A DNA stretch of 64,000 nucleotides from Nioella sp965215655. GTDB lineage: Bacteria > Pseudomonadota > Alphaproteobacteria > Rhodobacterales > Rhodobacteraceae. The stretch is from NCBI RefSeq assembly GCF_965215655.1, contig NZ_OZ244111.1, positions 2,666,001 to 2,730,000 on the forward strand, written 5' to 3'. The position numbers and the translations under genes are program-made. The notes beneath the pieces were generated by a model that was not told the DNA's origin, ran no database searches, and worked only from the letters and a program-made list of their open reading frames with translations. The first letter of the stretch is position 1. Each line of letters starts with the position of its first letter. Of this stretch, positions 44,796 through 53,822 are shown in pieces.

Positions 44796-46843
44796 GTCGG
44801 TTCTCCTTCCAGCGCGCGCGCAAGATGCTCGGCCATGACCCAGGATCCGGGGCTTTCCCCCGCGACCTCTGCCATCACCCGGGCCATCCCGGCCCACCCC
44901 ACCTGTGCCGCGTAATGCATCGGCCCGCCCCGCCAGCGCGGGAAGCCGTAGCCATGCAGCTTGACCATATCCACCGCCGCGAAATCCTCGGCGATGCCTT
45001 CCTCCACGATCCGCGCACCCTCATTGGCGTAGACGGCAAGCAGCCGGTCGCGGATATCCTTTTCCGTGTATGTGCGCCGGGAGATGCCACGTTTGGCCGA
45101 ATAGGCCACGATCAGCGCCTCAACCTCCGGGTCGCGCTGCGGCGTGCGGCTGCCCTCGACATAGGCATACCAACCCTTGCCGCTGCGCTGCCCAAGGCGG
45201 CCCATCTCGCACAGCGTGTCGGCGATGCTTTCATAGCGTTCCGCAGGGTCGCGCGTTTCTGCCTGACGCTTGCGGTTGGCCCATGCGATCTGCAACCCCG
45301 TCAGATCCTGCAATTCAAACGGCCCCATCGGCATGCCGAACCCGCGCATCGCCGCGTCCACCTCATGCGGCAGCGCGCCATCGGCCAACAGATATTCCGC
45401 CTCGCGCCGATAGGCCGACAGCATCCGGTTGCCGATGAACCCATCACAGATACCCGACAGAACCGCGATCTTGCGCAGCCGTTTTGCCAACTGGAAACCG
45501 GTGGCCAGAACATCCGGGTCGGTCTGGGGCGTGTCTACAATCTCAACCAGCTTCATCACATGCGCCGGAGAGAAGAAATGCAGCCCAAGGCATCGCGCCT
45601 TGTTGGGGATGTCTGCAAAAATCTGTCGCGGATCGAGATAGGAGGTGTTGGTAGCCAGGATTGCATCCAGCGAAAGATGTTTTGCCAGTTCTTTAAAAAC
45701 CGCCTGCTTGACGGCCAGGTCCTCGAACACCGCCTCGATGGCCAGGTCGACGCCAGAAGCGGCTGCGTAATTGTCCACCGCAGTAAAAGCGGTCATCTGG
45801 CTTTCATATTGGCTTTGCGAAATTTTCCCACGCTTCAGCGCCCCGGCAACCAGCCCCTCCACCCGACCCTGCGCGGCGCTCGCCTCTTCTGCGCTTCGCT
45901 CGATCAGCGTCACCCGCAACCCGGCAGACAGGCACGAGGCGGCAATGCCCGCCCCCATAAGCCCGCCGCCGACCACGGCCACATGAGACAGTTCGCGCGG
46001 GGTGGCGCCTGCAATCGCCTTGGGCTTCATCACCTGCCGCTCCGCAAAGAACGCGTGCCGCAGCGCCCGGCTTTCGGCACCTGCCCGCATTTCCAGATGC
46101 CGTGTGCGTTCCTTTGGCTGACCCTCTGCGAAAGGCAGACCCGCCCATTGCAGGGCCTCAAGGTTGAACAGCGGCGATTGTTGCCCCTTCGCCTTTTTGG
46201 CAATCTCGGCAGCTTTTGCCTCATAGGCCTCCGTGTCGAGCACCTCGCATACCCGCGCGCTGACCGCCACGGGCCGGGCTGGCAAGTCCGCGGCGAAGGC
46301 TCGGGCGGCGGCATCGGGATCTTCCACGATCCTGTCGATGCCGCCAAGCGCCAGCATGCCCTCTGCCGAATACATCCGCCCCTTGCACGCCATCTCAATC
46401 GCGGCTTCCATGCCCACCAGACGCGGCGCGCGCTGCGTTCCCCCTGCCCCGGGGATGATCCCCACGTTGACTTCCGGCAAACCGAACTTGGTCCCCGGCG
46501 CGGCAAAACGCCAGGCGCAGCCCATGGCAATCTCGAACCCGCCGCCCAGAACCGTGCCGTGCAGCAGCCCCAGAAACGGCACCTCCGAGTCCTCGATCAT
46601 CTGCACCACGTCTGGCAGATGCGGCAGCAACGCGGGGCCGTCGAATTCCGACATGTCGCCGCCCGCGATGAAGGTCTTCCCGGCGCATTTCAGAACCGCC
46701 AGACGGGCGCCTTTGACAGCTTCAACAGCACTTTCCAGACCTGCCCGAACCGCCTGCGACGTGGCATTCACCGGCGGGCTGTCGATGGTGACCCATGCAA
46801 TATCCCCGTCTTTTCTGACAGTTACTGGCAAGTCGGCGGTCAT
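44792..46843 (-). CDS. Enoyl-CoA hydratase / 3-hydroxyacyl-CoA dehydrogenase fusion
   Basis: A 683-residue FadB/FadJ-type protein: enoyl-CoA hydratase domain (about 1-190, with GTVLGGGFEIAMGC and NVGIIPGAGGTQR), then the 3-hydroxyacyl-CoA dehydrogenase NAD domain (VAVVGGGLMGAGIA at about 289) and two C-terminal domains. It covers the PaaF/PaaH-type steps of the ring-opened C8 chain and may serve general beta-oxidation. It is coupled by ATGA to paaZ and divergent from paaG across a 93-base promoter with a candidate operator. AGGGAGGGA precedes the ATG. Confidence 0.92.
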   Translation of the reverse strand: MTADLPVTVRKDGDIAWVTIDSPPVNATSQAVRAGLESAVEAVKGARLAVLKCAGKTFIAGGDMSEFDGPALLPHLPDVVQMIEDSEVPFLGLLHGTVLGGGFEIAMGCAWRFAAPGTKFGLPEVNVGIIPGAGGTQRAPRLVGMEAAIEMACKGRMYSAEGMLALGGIDRIVEDPDAAARAFAADLPARPVAVSARVCEVLDTEAYEAKAAEIAKKAKGQQSPLFNLEALQWAGLPFAEGQPKERTRHLEMRAGAESRALRHAFFAERQVMKPKAIAGATPRELSHVAVVGGGLMGAGIAASCLSAGLRVTLIERSAEEASAAQGRVEGLVAGALKRGKISQSQYESQMTAFTAVDNYAAASGVDLAIEAVFEDLAVKQAVFKELAKHLSLDAILATNTSYLDPRQIFADIPNKARCLGLHFFSPAHVMKLVEIVDTPQTDPDVLATGFQLAKRLRKIAVLSGICDGFIGNRMLSAYRREAEYLLADGALPHEVDAAMRGFGMPMGPFELQDLTGLQIAWANRKRQAETRDPAERYESIADTLCEMGRLGQRSGKGWYAYVEGSRTPQRDPEVEALIVAYSAKRGISRRTYTEKDIRDRLLAVYANEGARIVEEGIAEDFAAVDMVKLHGYGFPRWRGGPMHYAAQVGWAGMARVMAEVAGESPGSWVMAEHLARALEGEPT

Positions 46844-46880
46844 TACAGTGATCCCTCCCTCTCGGTGTTGTGGAATTTAT

Positions 46881-46902
46881 TGACCAACCGTTCGGTTTAT
46901 GC
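46881..46902. promoter_or_regulatory. Candidate paa operator, site 1
   Basis: This 22-base element begins TGACC, has a central dyad AACCG-TT-CGGTT, and ends TATGC. It lies between the divergent fadJ-type and paaG genes and matches a second site at 57594-57615 in 15 of 22 positions. It fits a TetR-type (PaaR-like) operator for the regulator at 49466. Confidence 0.6.
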
Positions 46903-46936
46903 AAGAGATTCCTGAGCGAGGGAGGAGAGGCCGCAG

Positions 46937-47722
46937 ATGAGCGACACGGTATTGGTGACGGACCACGGGGACTGGCGTGAAATCACGCTCAACCGCCCCG
47001 ACCGGCTGAACAGTTTCAACGAGGAGATGCACCTTGCCCTGCGCGCCGCGCTAACCGAGGCGCGCGATGGCGGCGCCCGTGCGATCCTGCTGACCGGCGC
47101 GGGCCGAGGCTTCTGCGCCGGACAAGATCTGGGCGACCGCGACCCCTCGAAAATGGATGGCCCACCGGACCTGGGCCACACCGTCCGCACCTTCTATGCC
47201 CCGCTCGTGCGCCTCATCCGAGACATGCGCCTGCCGGTCATCTGCGCCGTAAACGGCGTCGCAGCCGGGGCTGGCGTCAGCCTTGCGCTGGCCTGCGATA
47301 TCGTGCTGGCGGCGGAGAGCGGCAAGTTCATCCAAGCCTTCAGCAAGGTGGGCCTTGTCCCCGATACCGGCGGCAGCTGGCACCTGCCCCGGCTTCTGGG
47401 TGAAGCCCGCGCCAAGGCACTGGCCATGACGGCAGAACCCCTGCCCGCCCAAACCGCCGCCGACTGGGGCCTGATCTGGCGCACCTGCCCGGATGACCAA
47501 CTGATGGCGGAGGCGCGCGCCCTGACCACCAAGCTTGCCAGCGGCCCGACCCTTGGGCTTGGCCTCACGAAACACTGCATTCAGGCCGCCGCCACCAACA
47601 CGCTCTCCGATCAGCTCGATCTGGAGGCCGACGCCATTAAGACCTGCGGCGAAAGCGCCGATTACGCGGAGGGCGTCAGCGCCTTCCTGTCGAAACGCCA
47701 GCCGGAGTTCAAAGGCCGATGA
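46937..47722 (+). CDS. paaG: Epoxyphenylacetyl-CoA isomerase
   Basis: A 261-residue enoyl-CoA hydratase/isomerase that converts the 1,2-epoxide of phenylacetyl-CoA to oxepin-CoA and later shifts a double bond. The crotonase motifs are LTGAGRGFCAGQDL near residue 53 and NGVAAGAGVSLALACDI near residue 107. Length is normal. GGAGGAGAGG precedes the ATG. It is coupled to paaI (ATGA) and opens the + strand paaG-paaI-paaK-tetR operon. Confidence 0.92.
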   Translation: MSDTVLVTDHGDWREITLNRPDRLNSFNEEMHLALRAALTEARDGGARAILLTGAGRGFCAGQDLGDRDPSKMDGPPDLGHTVRTFYAPLVRLIRDMRLPVICAVNGVAAGAGVSLALACDIVLAAESGKFIQAFSKVGLVPDTGGSWHLPRLLGEARAKALAMTAEPLPAQTAADWGLIWRTCPDDQLMAEARALTTKLASGPTLGLGLTKHCIQAAATNTLSDQLDLEADAIKTCGESADYAEGVSAFLSKRQPEFKGR

Positions 47723-48144
47723 CCCCTGAGATCCGCGCGAAGAAAAGTGCCGAGGCCATGTGGGCTGATGACAATGCCTCGCCCTGGTTCGGCATGGAAA
47801 TTGTCGAGGTCACCGAAGGCCGCGCCACGCTGGCCCTGACCGTGGAACCCCACCACGCCAACGGCCACGGCATCTGCCACGGCGGCGTGACCTTCTCGCT
47901 GGCCGACAGCGCCTTTGCCTTCGCCTGCAACAGCCGCAACCAGTCCACCGTCGCCCAGACCAATACCATCACCTATATCGCGCCCGGCCGCGTTGGCGAC
48001 CGCCTGACGGCCACCGCGCGCGAAATCAGCCTGACCGGGCGCAGCGGCATCTATGATGTGACCGTGACCAACCAGGACGGCACCGTGATCGCGGAGTTCC
48101 GGGGCAATTCCCGCGCGATCAAGGGCCAGTTGTTCGAGGAGTGA
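47719..48144 (+). CDS. paaI: Phenylacetyl-CoA pathway thioesterase
   Basis: A 141-residue hot-dog fold thioesterase with GHGICHGGVTFSLADSAFAFA around residues 50-70, the PaaI signature. It releases CoA from dead-end or toxic ring-hydroxylated CoA esters of the pathway. The start overlaps paaG by ATGA and the stop is seven bases from paaK. Length matches E. coli PaaI (140). Confidence 0.93.
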   Translation: MTPEIRAKKSAEAMWADDNASPWFGMEIVEVTEGRATLALTVEPHHANGHGICHGGVTFSLADSAFAFACNSRNQSTVAQTNTITYIAPGRVGDRLTATAREISLTGRSGIYDVTVTNQDGTVIAEFRGNSRAIKGQLFEE

Positions 48145-48151
48145 AACCGAC

Positions 48152-49462
48152 ATGAAAGACCTCAGCCCCCGCAAGGAAGAGCTTGATCCGATCGAGATCG
48201 CCTCGATCGACGAAATCCGCGCGCTGCAACTGGACCGCCTGAAATGGTCCGTCCGCCACGCCTATGACAACGTGCCGATGTATCGCCAGCGCTTTGACGT
48301 GGCAGGCGTCCATCCCGATGATTTGCAACAGCTTTCCGATCTGGCGAAGTTTCCGTTTACCTACAAGACAGACCTGCGCGACAACTATCCATTTGGCCTG
48401 TTCGCCGTCCCGCGCGAGCAGATCTCCCGCATCCATGCGTCCTCTGGCACAACGGGGAAACCCACCGTCGTGGGCTACACGAAAAACGACATCAGCAACT
48501 GGGCCGATCTCGTGGCCCGCTCTATGCGCGCCTCCGGCACCCGCGCCGGTGACATCGTGCATGTGGCCTATGGTTATGGCCTGTTCACCGGCGGTTTGGG
48601 CGCGCATTATGGGGCTGAACGGCTCGGCGCGACGGTGGTTCCGGTATCAGGCGGCATGACGGAACGGCAGGTCACGCTGATCAACGATTTCAAGCCGACC
48701 ACGATCATGGTCACGCCCTCCTACATGCTCAATATCCTCGAACAGTTCCACAAAATGGGCCTCGACCCGCGCGACAGCAGCCTTGAGGTCGGCATCTTCG
48801 GGGCCGAACCCTGGACCGATGCAATGCGCAAGGAGGTCGAGCAGGCTTTCGACATGCATGCAGTTGATATCTATGGGCTTTCTGAGATCATGGGGCCGGG
48901 CGTGGCCAATGAATGCGTGGAAACCAAGGATGGCCCGGTGATCTGGGAGGACCATTTCCTGCCCGAGATCATCGACCCCGAAACGGGAGAGGTGCTGCCC
49001 GATGGCGAACTTGGCGAACTGGTCTTCACCACGCTGACCAAGGAAGGCCTGCCGATGATCCGCTACCGCACGCGGGATCTGACGCGGCTTCTGCCCGGAA
49101 CGGCGCGCAGCATGCGGCGCATGGAAAAGATCACCGGCCGCTCGGACGACATGATGATCCTGCGCGGCGTCAACGTCTTCCCGACCCAGATCGAAGAACA
49201 GCTGATGGCCACGGGCGGCCTCGCCCCCCATTTCCAGATCGAACTGTATACGGCGGGCCGGATGGACGCGATGCGCGTGCATGTGGAGGCGCTGCCCGAT
49301 GCCACCGACGAACTGTCGAAAACCGCCGCCTCGCGGATGTTATCCAAGCGGGTGAAAGACATCGTCGGCATCTCGATCGAGGTGAACGTGGGCGACCCCG
49401 GCGCGGTGGCGCGCAGCGAGGGCAAGGCCAAGCGCGTCGTCGACAACCGCGAGAAGGGATAA
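48152..49462 (+). CDS. paaK: Phenylacetate-CoA ligase
   Basis: A 436-residue AMP-forming ligase that activates phenylacetate to phenylacetyl-CoA, the first step. The P-loop is ASSGTTGKPTVVGYT near residue 98, followed by YGLSEIMGPGV and YRTRDLTRLLPG, all typical of PaaK. Length is normal. It follows paaI and ends four bases before the TetR gene. It is the only recognisable aryl-CoA ligase in the cluster. Confidence 0.95.
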   Translation: MKDLSPRKEELDPIEIASIDEIRALQLDRLKWSVRHAYDNVPMYRQRFDVAGVHPDDLQQLSDLAKFPFTYKTDLRDNYPFGLFAVPREQISRIHASSGTTGKPTVVGYTKNDISNWADLVARSMRASGTRAGDIVHVAYGYGLFTGGLGAHYGAERLGATVVPVSGGMTERQVTLINDFKPTTIMVTPSYMLNILEQFHKMGLDPRDSSLEVGIFGAEPWTDAMRKEVEQAFDMHAVDIYGLSEIMGPGVANECVETKDGPVIWEDHFLPEIIDPETGEVLPDGELGELVFTTLTKEGLPMIRYRTRDLTRLLPGTARSMRRMEKITGRSDDMMILRGVNVFPTQIEEQLMATGGLAPHFQIELYTAGRMDAMRVHVEALPDATDELSKTAASRMLSKRVKDIVGISIEVNVGDPGAVARSEGKAKRVVDNREKG

Positions 49463-49465
49463 GGC

Positions 49466-50062
49466 GTGGCACGGACAATCGCGAAAGACCACGACCAGAA
49501 GCGGGACCAGATCCTGCAATCTGCCGCCAAGATCTTCGCCACCGAGGGGTTTGATCGCGCCTCGATGGCGCAGCTGGCGCGCGAATGCGGAATCTCCAAG
49601 GCCAATATCTACCACTACTATGACAGCAAGGACGCGATTCTCTTCGATATTCTCGACAGTTACCTGTCGGGCCTGCGCGACCTAATCCTTGCGACAGATG
49701 TCGAGGGCCTTGGCCCCGAGGACCGTCTGCGCCGCGTGATCCGGGATGTTCTGCGCGCCTATCAGGGGTCGGATTATGAACATCAGGTGCAATTGAACGC
49801 GCTCTCTGCCCTGCCCGAGGAACAGCAGGACCGCATGCGCGCCTATCAGCGCGACATGGTGCGGTTTCTATCCGACTGCATCCGCGCCGCCGCGCCCGAG
49901 GTCTTCGGCGATGACCGGGCCAAGCTGCGCGCGGTCACCATGTCGGTCTTCGGCATGCTGAACTGGTATTATATGTGGAATGGCGACGCCGGGCCTCAGG
50001 CCCGTGACGCCTATGCCACGCTTGTTGCGGACCTGACACTGAGGGGCCTTCCCGGCATCTGA
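49466..50062 (+). CDS. TetR-family regulator (PaaR-like)
   Basis: A 198-residue TetR regulator; the N-terminal helix-turn-helix covers GFDRASMAQLARECGISKANIYHYY (split near residues 30-55) and the rest is a ligand-binding helical domain. It starts with GTG, three bases after the paaK stop. Position in the paa operon and the shared dyads at 46881 and 57594 make it the probable repressor of the divergent paa units, with a CoA-ester effector by analogy with PaaR. A short GC stem (CCGAGA-N6-TCTCGG, 50070-50087) follows. Confidence 0.9.
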   Translation: MARTIAKDHDQKRDQILQSAAKIFATEGFDRASMAQLARECGISKANIYHYYDSKDAILFDILDSYLSGLRDLILATDVEGLGPEDRLRRVIRDVLRAYQGSDYEHQVQLNALSALPEEQQDRMRAYQRDMVRFLSDCIRAAAPEVFGDDRAKLRAVTMSVFGMLNWYYMWNGDAGPQARDAYATLVADLTLRGLPGI

Positions 50063-50147
50063 GGGCTTGCCGAGATTGCCCTCTCGGGGCAGGCTGCGCG
50101 GGGCCGGGCCATTCGCACCCGGCGCACCCCAGTCAGGAGCCAAGCCC

Positions 50148-51044
50148 ATGTCCCGCCTGCAGGAAATCGCACGGCAGCCCGGCGCTGCCGCGGTCGCCAT
50201 CGTGATCGGCGGCGCGATGTGGGGGCTGATCTGGATTCCGATCCGTGCCATCGAACAGGCAGGTCTGCCAGGGGCCTGGGCGGGTTTCTCGCTCTATTTC
50301 GCGGCCGTTACCCTGATGATCCCGGTTCTGCTGTGGCTCAAGGCGCGCCCTCTCGCGCATCTTGCGGTGCTGGTGCCTTGCGGCTTGCTGACCGGCTGCG
50401 CCTTCAGCCTCTATTCCACCAGCCTCGTCCTGACGGATGTGATCCGATCGGTCCTGCTCTTCTATCTCTCCCCGATCTGGAGCACGGCCCTCGGCCTCGC
50501 CTTCCTGGGGGAAAGGCTGACCCCGGCCAGGATCGGTGCGATTGCACTCGGGATTGGAGGGCTGGTGGTGATGATGGGCGTCGGGGCGCTCGGGCGCGGT
50601 CCCAATCTGGGCGATATTCTGGCGCTGATCTCGGGGATGAGCTGGGCGCTCGGCTCCTTCTTCCTTTATCGCGCGGGCACAGTCGCGGTGGCCGAACAGG
50701 TCTTCGCCTTCGTCTTCGGCGCATTGGTCGTGACCGGCGCCACACTCCTGATCGGTGGGAGCATCCTTGGCGGCAGCTTCACCGTCACCCATATGATGGG
50801 CGCGGCCCCCTGGTTCTTGATCGCGGGCCTGATCGTCGTGCCGATGCTCTTCCTCACCATCTGGCCGGCCACCGTCCTGACCCCGGCGCGGCTCGGGCTT
50901 CTGTTGATGAGCGATATCGTCGTTGGTGTGATCTCAGCCGCGCTCTGGTCGGGCGAGCCCTTCGGGTGGCGAGAGGGGATTGGCACGATGATGATCGTCG
51001 GCGCCGGATTCGTAGAGGTTCTGGGGCATAAATCACAGGTTTGA
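50148..51044 (+). CDS. EamA/DMT-superfamily transporter
   Basis: A 298-residue inner-membrane protein with about ten hydrophobic segments in two EamA repeats (GGAMWGLIWIPIRAIEQAG opens the first). ATG 50148 follows CAGGAGCC; the longer frame upstream is GC-biased shadow. DMT exporters move amino acids or metabolites. It stands between tetR and a LysR gene; the link to phenylacetate is unclear, and pairing with the downstream LysR gene is an equally good guess. Confidence 0.9.
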   Translation: MSRLQEIARQPGAAAVAIVIGGAMWGLIWIPIRAIEQAGLPGAWAGFSLYFAAVTLMIPVLLWLKARPLAHLAVLVPCGLLTGCAFSLYSTSLVLTDVIRSVLLFYLSPIWSTALGLAFLGERLTPARIGAIALGIGGLVVMMGVGALGRGPNLGDILALISGMSWALGSFFLYRAGTVAVAEQVFAFVFGALVVTGATLLIGGSILGGSFTVTHMMGAAPWFLIAGLIVVPMLFLTIWPATVLTPARLGLLLMSDIVVGVISAALWSGEPFGWREGIGTMMIVGAGFVEVLGHKSQV

Positions 51045-51133
51045 CCTGTCCTGCATCCTGTTTTTGATCAAATCGTGGTTTCAAGCCTCTCAAACACCTT
51101 CTGTTTTTAGTATAACTCCTCTACAATGGCTCC

Positions 51134-51979
51134 ATGAGCACGCCCAGTTTGAACACGCTTCGCGCTTTTGACGCGGCGGCCCGCCACGGTAAACTTGGCG
51201 CAGCCGCGCGTGAACTTCAGGTAACGACAGGTGCAATTTCTCAACAAATCAATCAGTTGGAATCTGCACTTGAAGCAAAGCTTTTCGAACGGCACCGTCG
51301 CGGCCTGCGCCTGACAGAGGCCGGGTTGCGGTTGCATAACCCCATAGAGAAGGCTATGGAGCTGATTCAACAGGGTATAGATTCCTTAAAATCACATTCC
51401 ACGCAGATTTCCATCGCCCTCAGCCCCTCCCTGGCCGCAAAATGGCTGATTCCGGGCCTATCGGAGATCGCGGAAAGCAACCCGGAAATCGACCTTCAGA
51501 TCATCACCGCACAGGCTCCCGATCAGAGCGAAGCAGAGTTCATCCTGCATCTCGGCGCGGCGCCCTCCAGTGCCGGGCGGGAGGTCGATCTGCTCTGCGA
51601 AACCCCGCTGGTCGCGGTGGCCGGTCCCATGCTCATCGCCCGCGCGCCGGTGATCGCGCGCGAAAGCTTCTTCGCGCAATACATTCTGATCGAGGATGCC
51701 AACCGCCCCTGGGCCAGATGGCTGAACCAAAGCGGCACGACCTTCCAATCGCATCAGGTCGCGCAGACCGCCCTTGCCCTCGATGCGGCAGAGGCGGGAA
51801 CCGGCATTGCCCTCGTCCCCGCCATCATGGCGAAAGACGCCCTTGCCGCAGGACGTCTCGTCAAACTGAAGGAGTTTCCACCCGAACCGGGCCACGGGCT
51901 CTATCTGATCCGCCCCGCCAATACGCCCGCCAGCATGGCACGGCGCATTGTCGAGGACTGGATCCGCAGCGCCGTCTAA
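51134..51979 (+). CDS. LysR-family regulator, GcvA-like
   Basis: A 281-residue LysR protein with helix-turn-helix at about 5-65 (LGAAARELQVTTGAISQQINQLE) and a substrate domain resembling the GcvA subgroup. A TATAAC hexamer at 51111-51116 ends only 17 bases before the ATG and no ribosome site is visible, so the leader must be very short. A TTGA-N13-TCAA dyad lies at about 51064. It overlaps the convergent paa paralogue by four bases. Its target may be the EamA gene upstream. Confidence 0.88.
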   Translation: MSTPSLNTLRAFDAAARHGKLGAAARELQVTTGAISQQINQLESALEAKLFERHRRGLRLTEAGLRLHNPIEKAMELIQQGIDSLKSHSTQISIALSPSLAAKWLIPGLSEIAESNPEIDLQIITAQAPDQSEAEFILHLGAAPSSAGREVDLLCETPLVAVAGPMLIARAPVIARESFFAQYILIEDANRPWARWLNQSGTTFQSHQVAQTALALDAAEAGTGIALVPAIMAKDALAAGRLVKLKEFPPEPGHGLYLIRPANTPASMARRIVEDWIRSAV

Positions 51980-52728
51980 CCCGCGCTCAGGCCCACGCGG
52001 GACAACGCCGCCCCGGCCTCCGCCTGCCAGCGGGCAAACAGCTCGTCTCGCGACGCATGGCGCAGCCCCATGGCCCGCAACTGGTCGAACCGGGCGGGGT
52101 CGCCCTGCCCGAAACTTGCCGCCACACGCGGCCACCAATAGGCGACGGAGCCCTGCAATGCCTCGCCCTGCCCTTCTGACACCAGCCGTTCCAGCCCCTC
52201 TTCGGCCAGTTCCGCATGGCGCAATTCCACCGGGGCCACAGCGCGGAACGCCTCGGCCAGCGGCTGATAGCTGACCATCTGCATATCGGCCAGTTGCGCC
52301 ACCACGGCGCGGCCCATCAGCAGATTCATCACCACCGCGTCGCCCCAGCCATCGAGCGGATAGTTGAAGACGGCCAGCCGCATATCATGATCGCCACGCA
52401 CAGCGCCGATATCGGCGTCACGCGCCAGCCGCGCGGTCCAGGGATGATGGTTGGCATAGCGCGCCGTATCGACGCCAAATTCGCCCATCACCCGCAGCAC
52501 CTTGTCCGCATGATCGGTCTTTTCCAGCACGATCCGCGCCGCGGCGATCCGTTCCTTGATGCCGGGGCCTGCGTTGATCACATCGGCAAAGCCCGCCGCC
52601 CCCGCCAGCTCACTATCGACGAAACTGGCCATTAGCTTCATCAGCTCGGCGCGGTAGCGGGGCGGCACATTGGCGGGGCTGGTCAGCACGCCGCCCTGGG
52701 CCAGGTAGTCCTCGATCTTCATCTCCAT
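51976..52728 (-). CDS. Extra PaaA/PaaC-family (PF05138-type) protein
   Basis: A 250-residue ferritin-like protein that resembles the phenylacetyl-CoA epoxidase subunits PaaA and PaaC but is a third paralogue, coded directly after paaE. One metal-type motif is present (ELRH near residue 171), while the first reads EKTDH, which does not match the ExxH spacing of PaaA (DEAGH). It may be a structural or regulatory partner of the epoxidase. AGGAG precedes the first of two close ATGs, so the longer start is used. Its stop overlaps the convergent LysR stop. Confidence 0.82.
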   Translation of the reverse strand: MEMKIEDYLAQGGVLTSPANVPPRYRAELMKLMASFVDSELAGAAGFADVINAGPGIKERIAAARIVLEKTDHADKVLRVMGEFGVDTARYANHHPWTARLARDADIGAVRGDHDMRLAVFNYPLDGWGDAVVMNLLMGRAVVAQLADMQMVSYQPLAEAFRAVAPVELRHAELAEEGLERLVSEGQGEALQGSVAYWWPRVAASFGQGDPARFDQLRAMGLRHASRDELFARWQAEAGAALSRVGLSAG

Positions 52729-52739
52729 GATCCGGCTCC

Positions 52740-53810
52740 TTACTGGTCGAAATCCACGACCACGCGGTCGGTGACGGGGAAAGACTGGCAGGACAGGACA
52801 TAGCCCTTGGCGACCTCGTAATCCTCCAGCGCGTGGTTGGCGACCATCTCGACCTCGCCCTCGATCACCCGGCAGCGGCAGGTCGAACAGACCCCAGCCT
52901 TGCAGGCATAGGGCGCGTCCATGGCGTTTTCCAGCGCCGCGTCCAGCACGCTGATATCCTTGCCCACGGTCAGCGACCGGGTGGAGCCATCAAGCGTCAC
53001 CGACAGGGCCGCCTGGTTGGCCGCACTTCCCGCATCCTTCGATACGACCCGCCGCGCCAGCCGCCCCGGTTGGGCCGAGGCAAACAGTTCGAACTTGATC
53101 TGCGCATCGTCCAGCCCATGCGCCCGCAGCGCCTTGGCGATGCCCAGCATCATCGGTTCGGGCCCGCAGATAAAGGCCGTGTCGACGCTGTCGATATCCA
53201 CCCAACCCGTGCGCACAAGCTGCGCAACCTTCTCCTCGGTCACCAGACCGGTAAAGAGGTCGATCTCCTGCGCGTCCGTCTCCAGCACGTGGATCACGTT
53301 GAAGCGGCCCATATAGAGGTTCTTCAGATCCTCCAGTTCCTCGCGGAACATGATCGTGTTCACGCCCTTGTTGGCATAGACCAGCGTGAAGCTGGACCGC
53401 GGTTCCGTGGCCAGTGCGGTCTTGATGATCGACAGCACCGGGGTAATCCCCGACCCGCCCGCGAAGCCCAGGTAGTGGCGGGCCTGGGACGCATCCAGCA
53501 CCGTATGAAAGCCCCCCATGGGCGGCATCGCCTGCAGGGTATCCCCCACCTTCAGATCCTCGTTGGCCCAGGTGGAAAACGCCCCGCCGTCGACGCGCTT
53601 GATCCCCACTTGCAGAATGCCCTCCTGCTTTCCGGCACAAATCGAATAGGACCGGCGCAGCTCCTCTCCGTCGAATTCCCGGCGGAAGGTCAGGTATTGC
53701 CCCTGAATGAAGTCGAACGCCTCAGCATCCTCGGGCTTCAGGGTCACGACAACGGCGTCGCGGATCGTCTTGTGGATGTCAGTAACGGTGAGCTCGTGAA
53801 AGCGCGCCAT
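52740..53810 (-). CDS. paaE: Phenylacetyl-CoA epoxidase reductase subunit
   Basis: A 356-residue NAD(P)H reductase with an N-terminal flavin domain (RRSYSICAG near residue 53), an NAD(P) domain (FAGGSGITPVLSIIKTAL) and a C-terminal plant-type 2Fe-2S ferredoxin (CKAGVCSTCRCRV near residue 309 plus a distal Cys in VLSCQS). It passes electrons to the PaaA diiron site. Length matches E. coli PaaE (356). It follows paaD after 12 bases. Confidence 0.95.
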   Translation of the reverse strand: MARFHELTVTDIHKTIRDAVVVTLKPEDAEAFDFIQGQYLTFRREFDGEELRRSYSICAGKQEGILQVGIKRVDGGAFSTWANEDLKVGDTLQAMPPMGGFHTVLDASQARHYLGFAGGSGITPVLSIIKTALATEPRSSFTLVYANKGVNTIMFREELEDLKNLYMGRFNVIHVLETDAQEIDLFTGLVTEEKVAQLVRTGWVDIDSVDTAFICGPEPMMLGIAKALRAHGLDDAQIKFELFASAQPGRLARRVVSKDAGSAANQAALSVTLDGSTRSLTVGKDISVLDAALENAMDAPYACKAGVCSTCRCRVIEGEVEMVANHALEDYEVAKGYVLSCQSFPVTDRVVVDFDQ

Positions 53811-53822
53811 GGGGCTCCTCCC

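Noticed and set aside
42717..46915. Two long + strand frames opposite paaZ and the fadJ-type gene
   Set aside because: Both are antisense shadows; the minus strand encodes intact multidomain enzymes with catalytic motifs.
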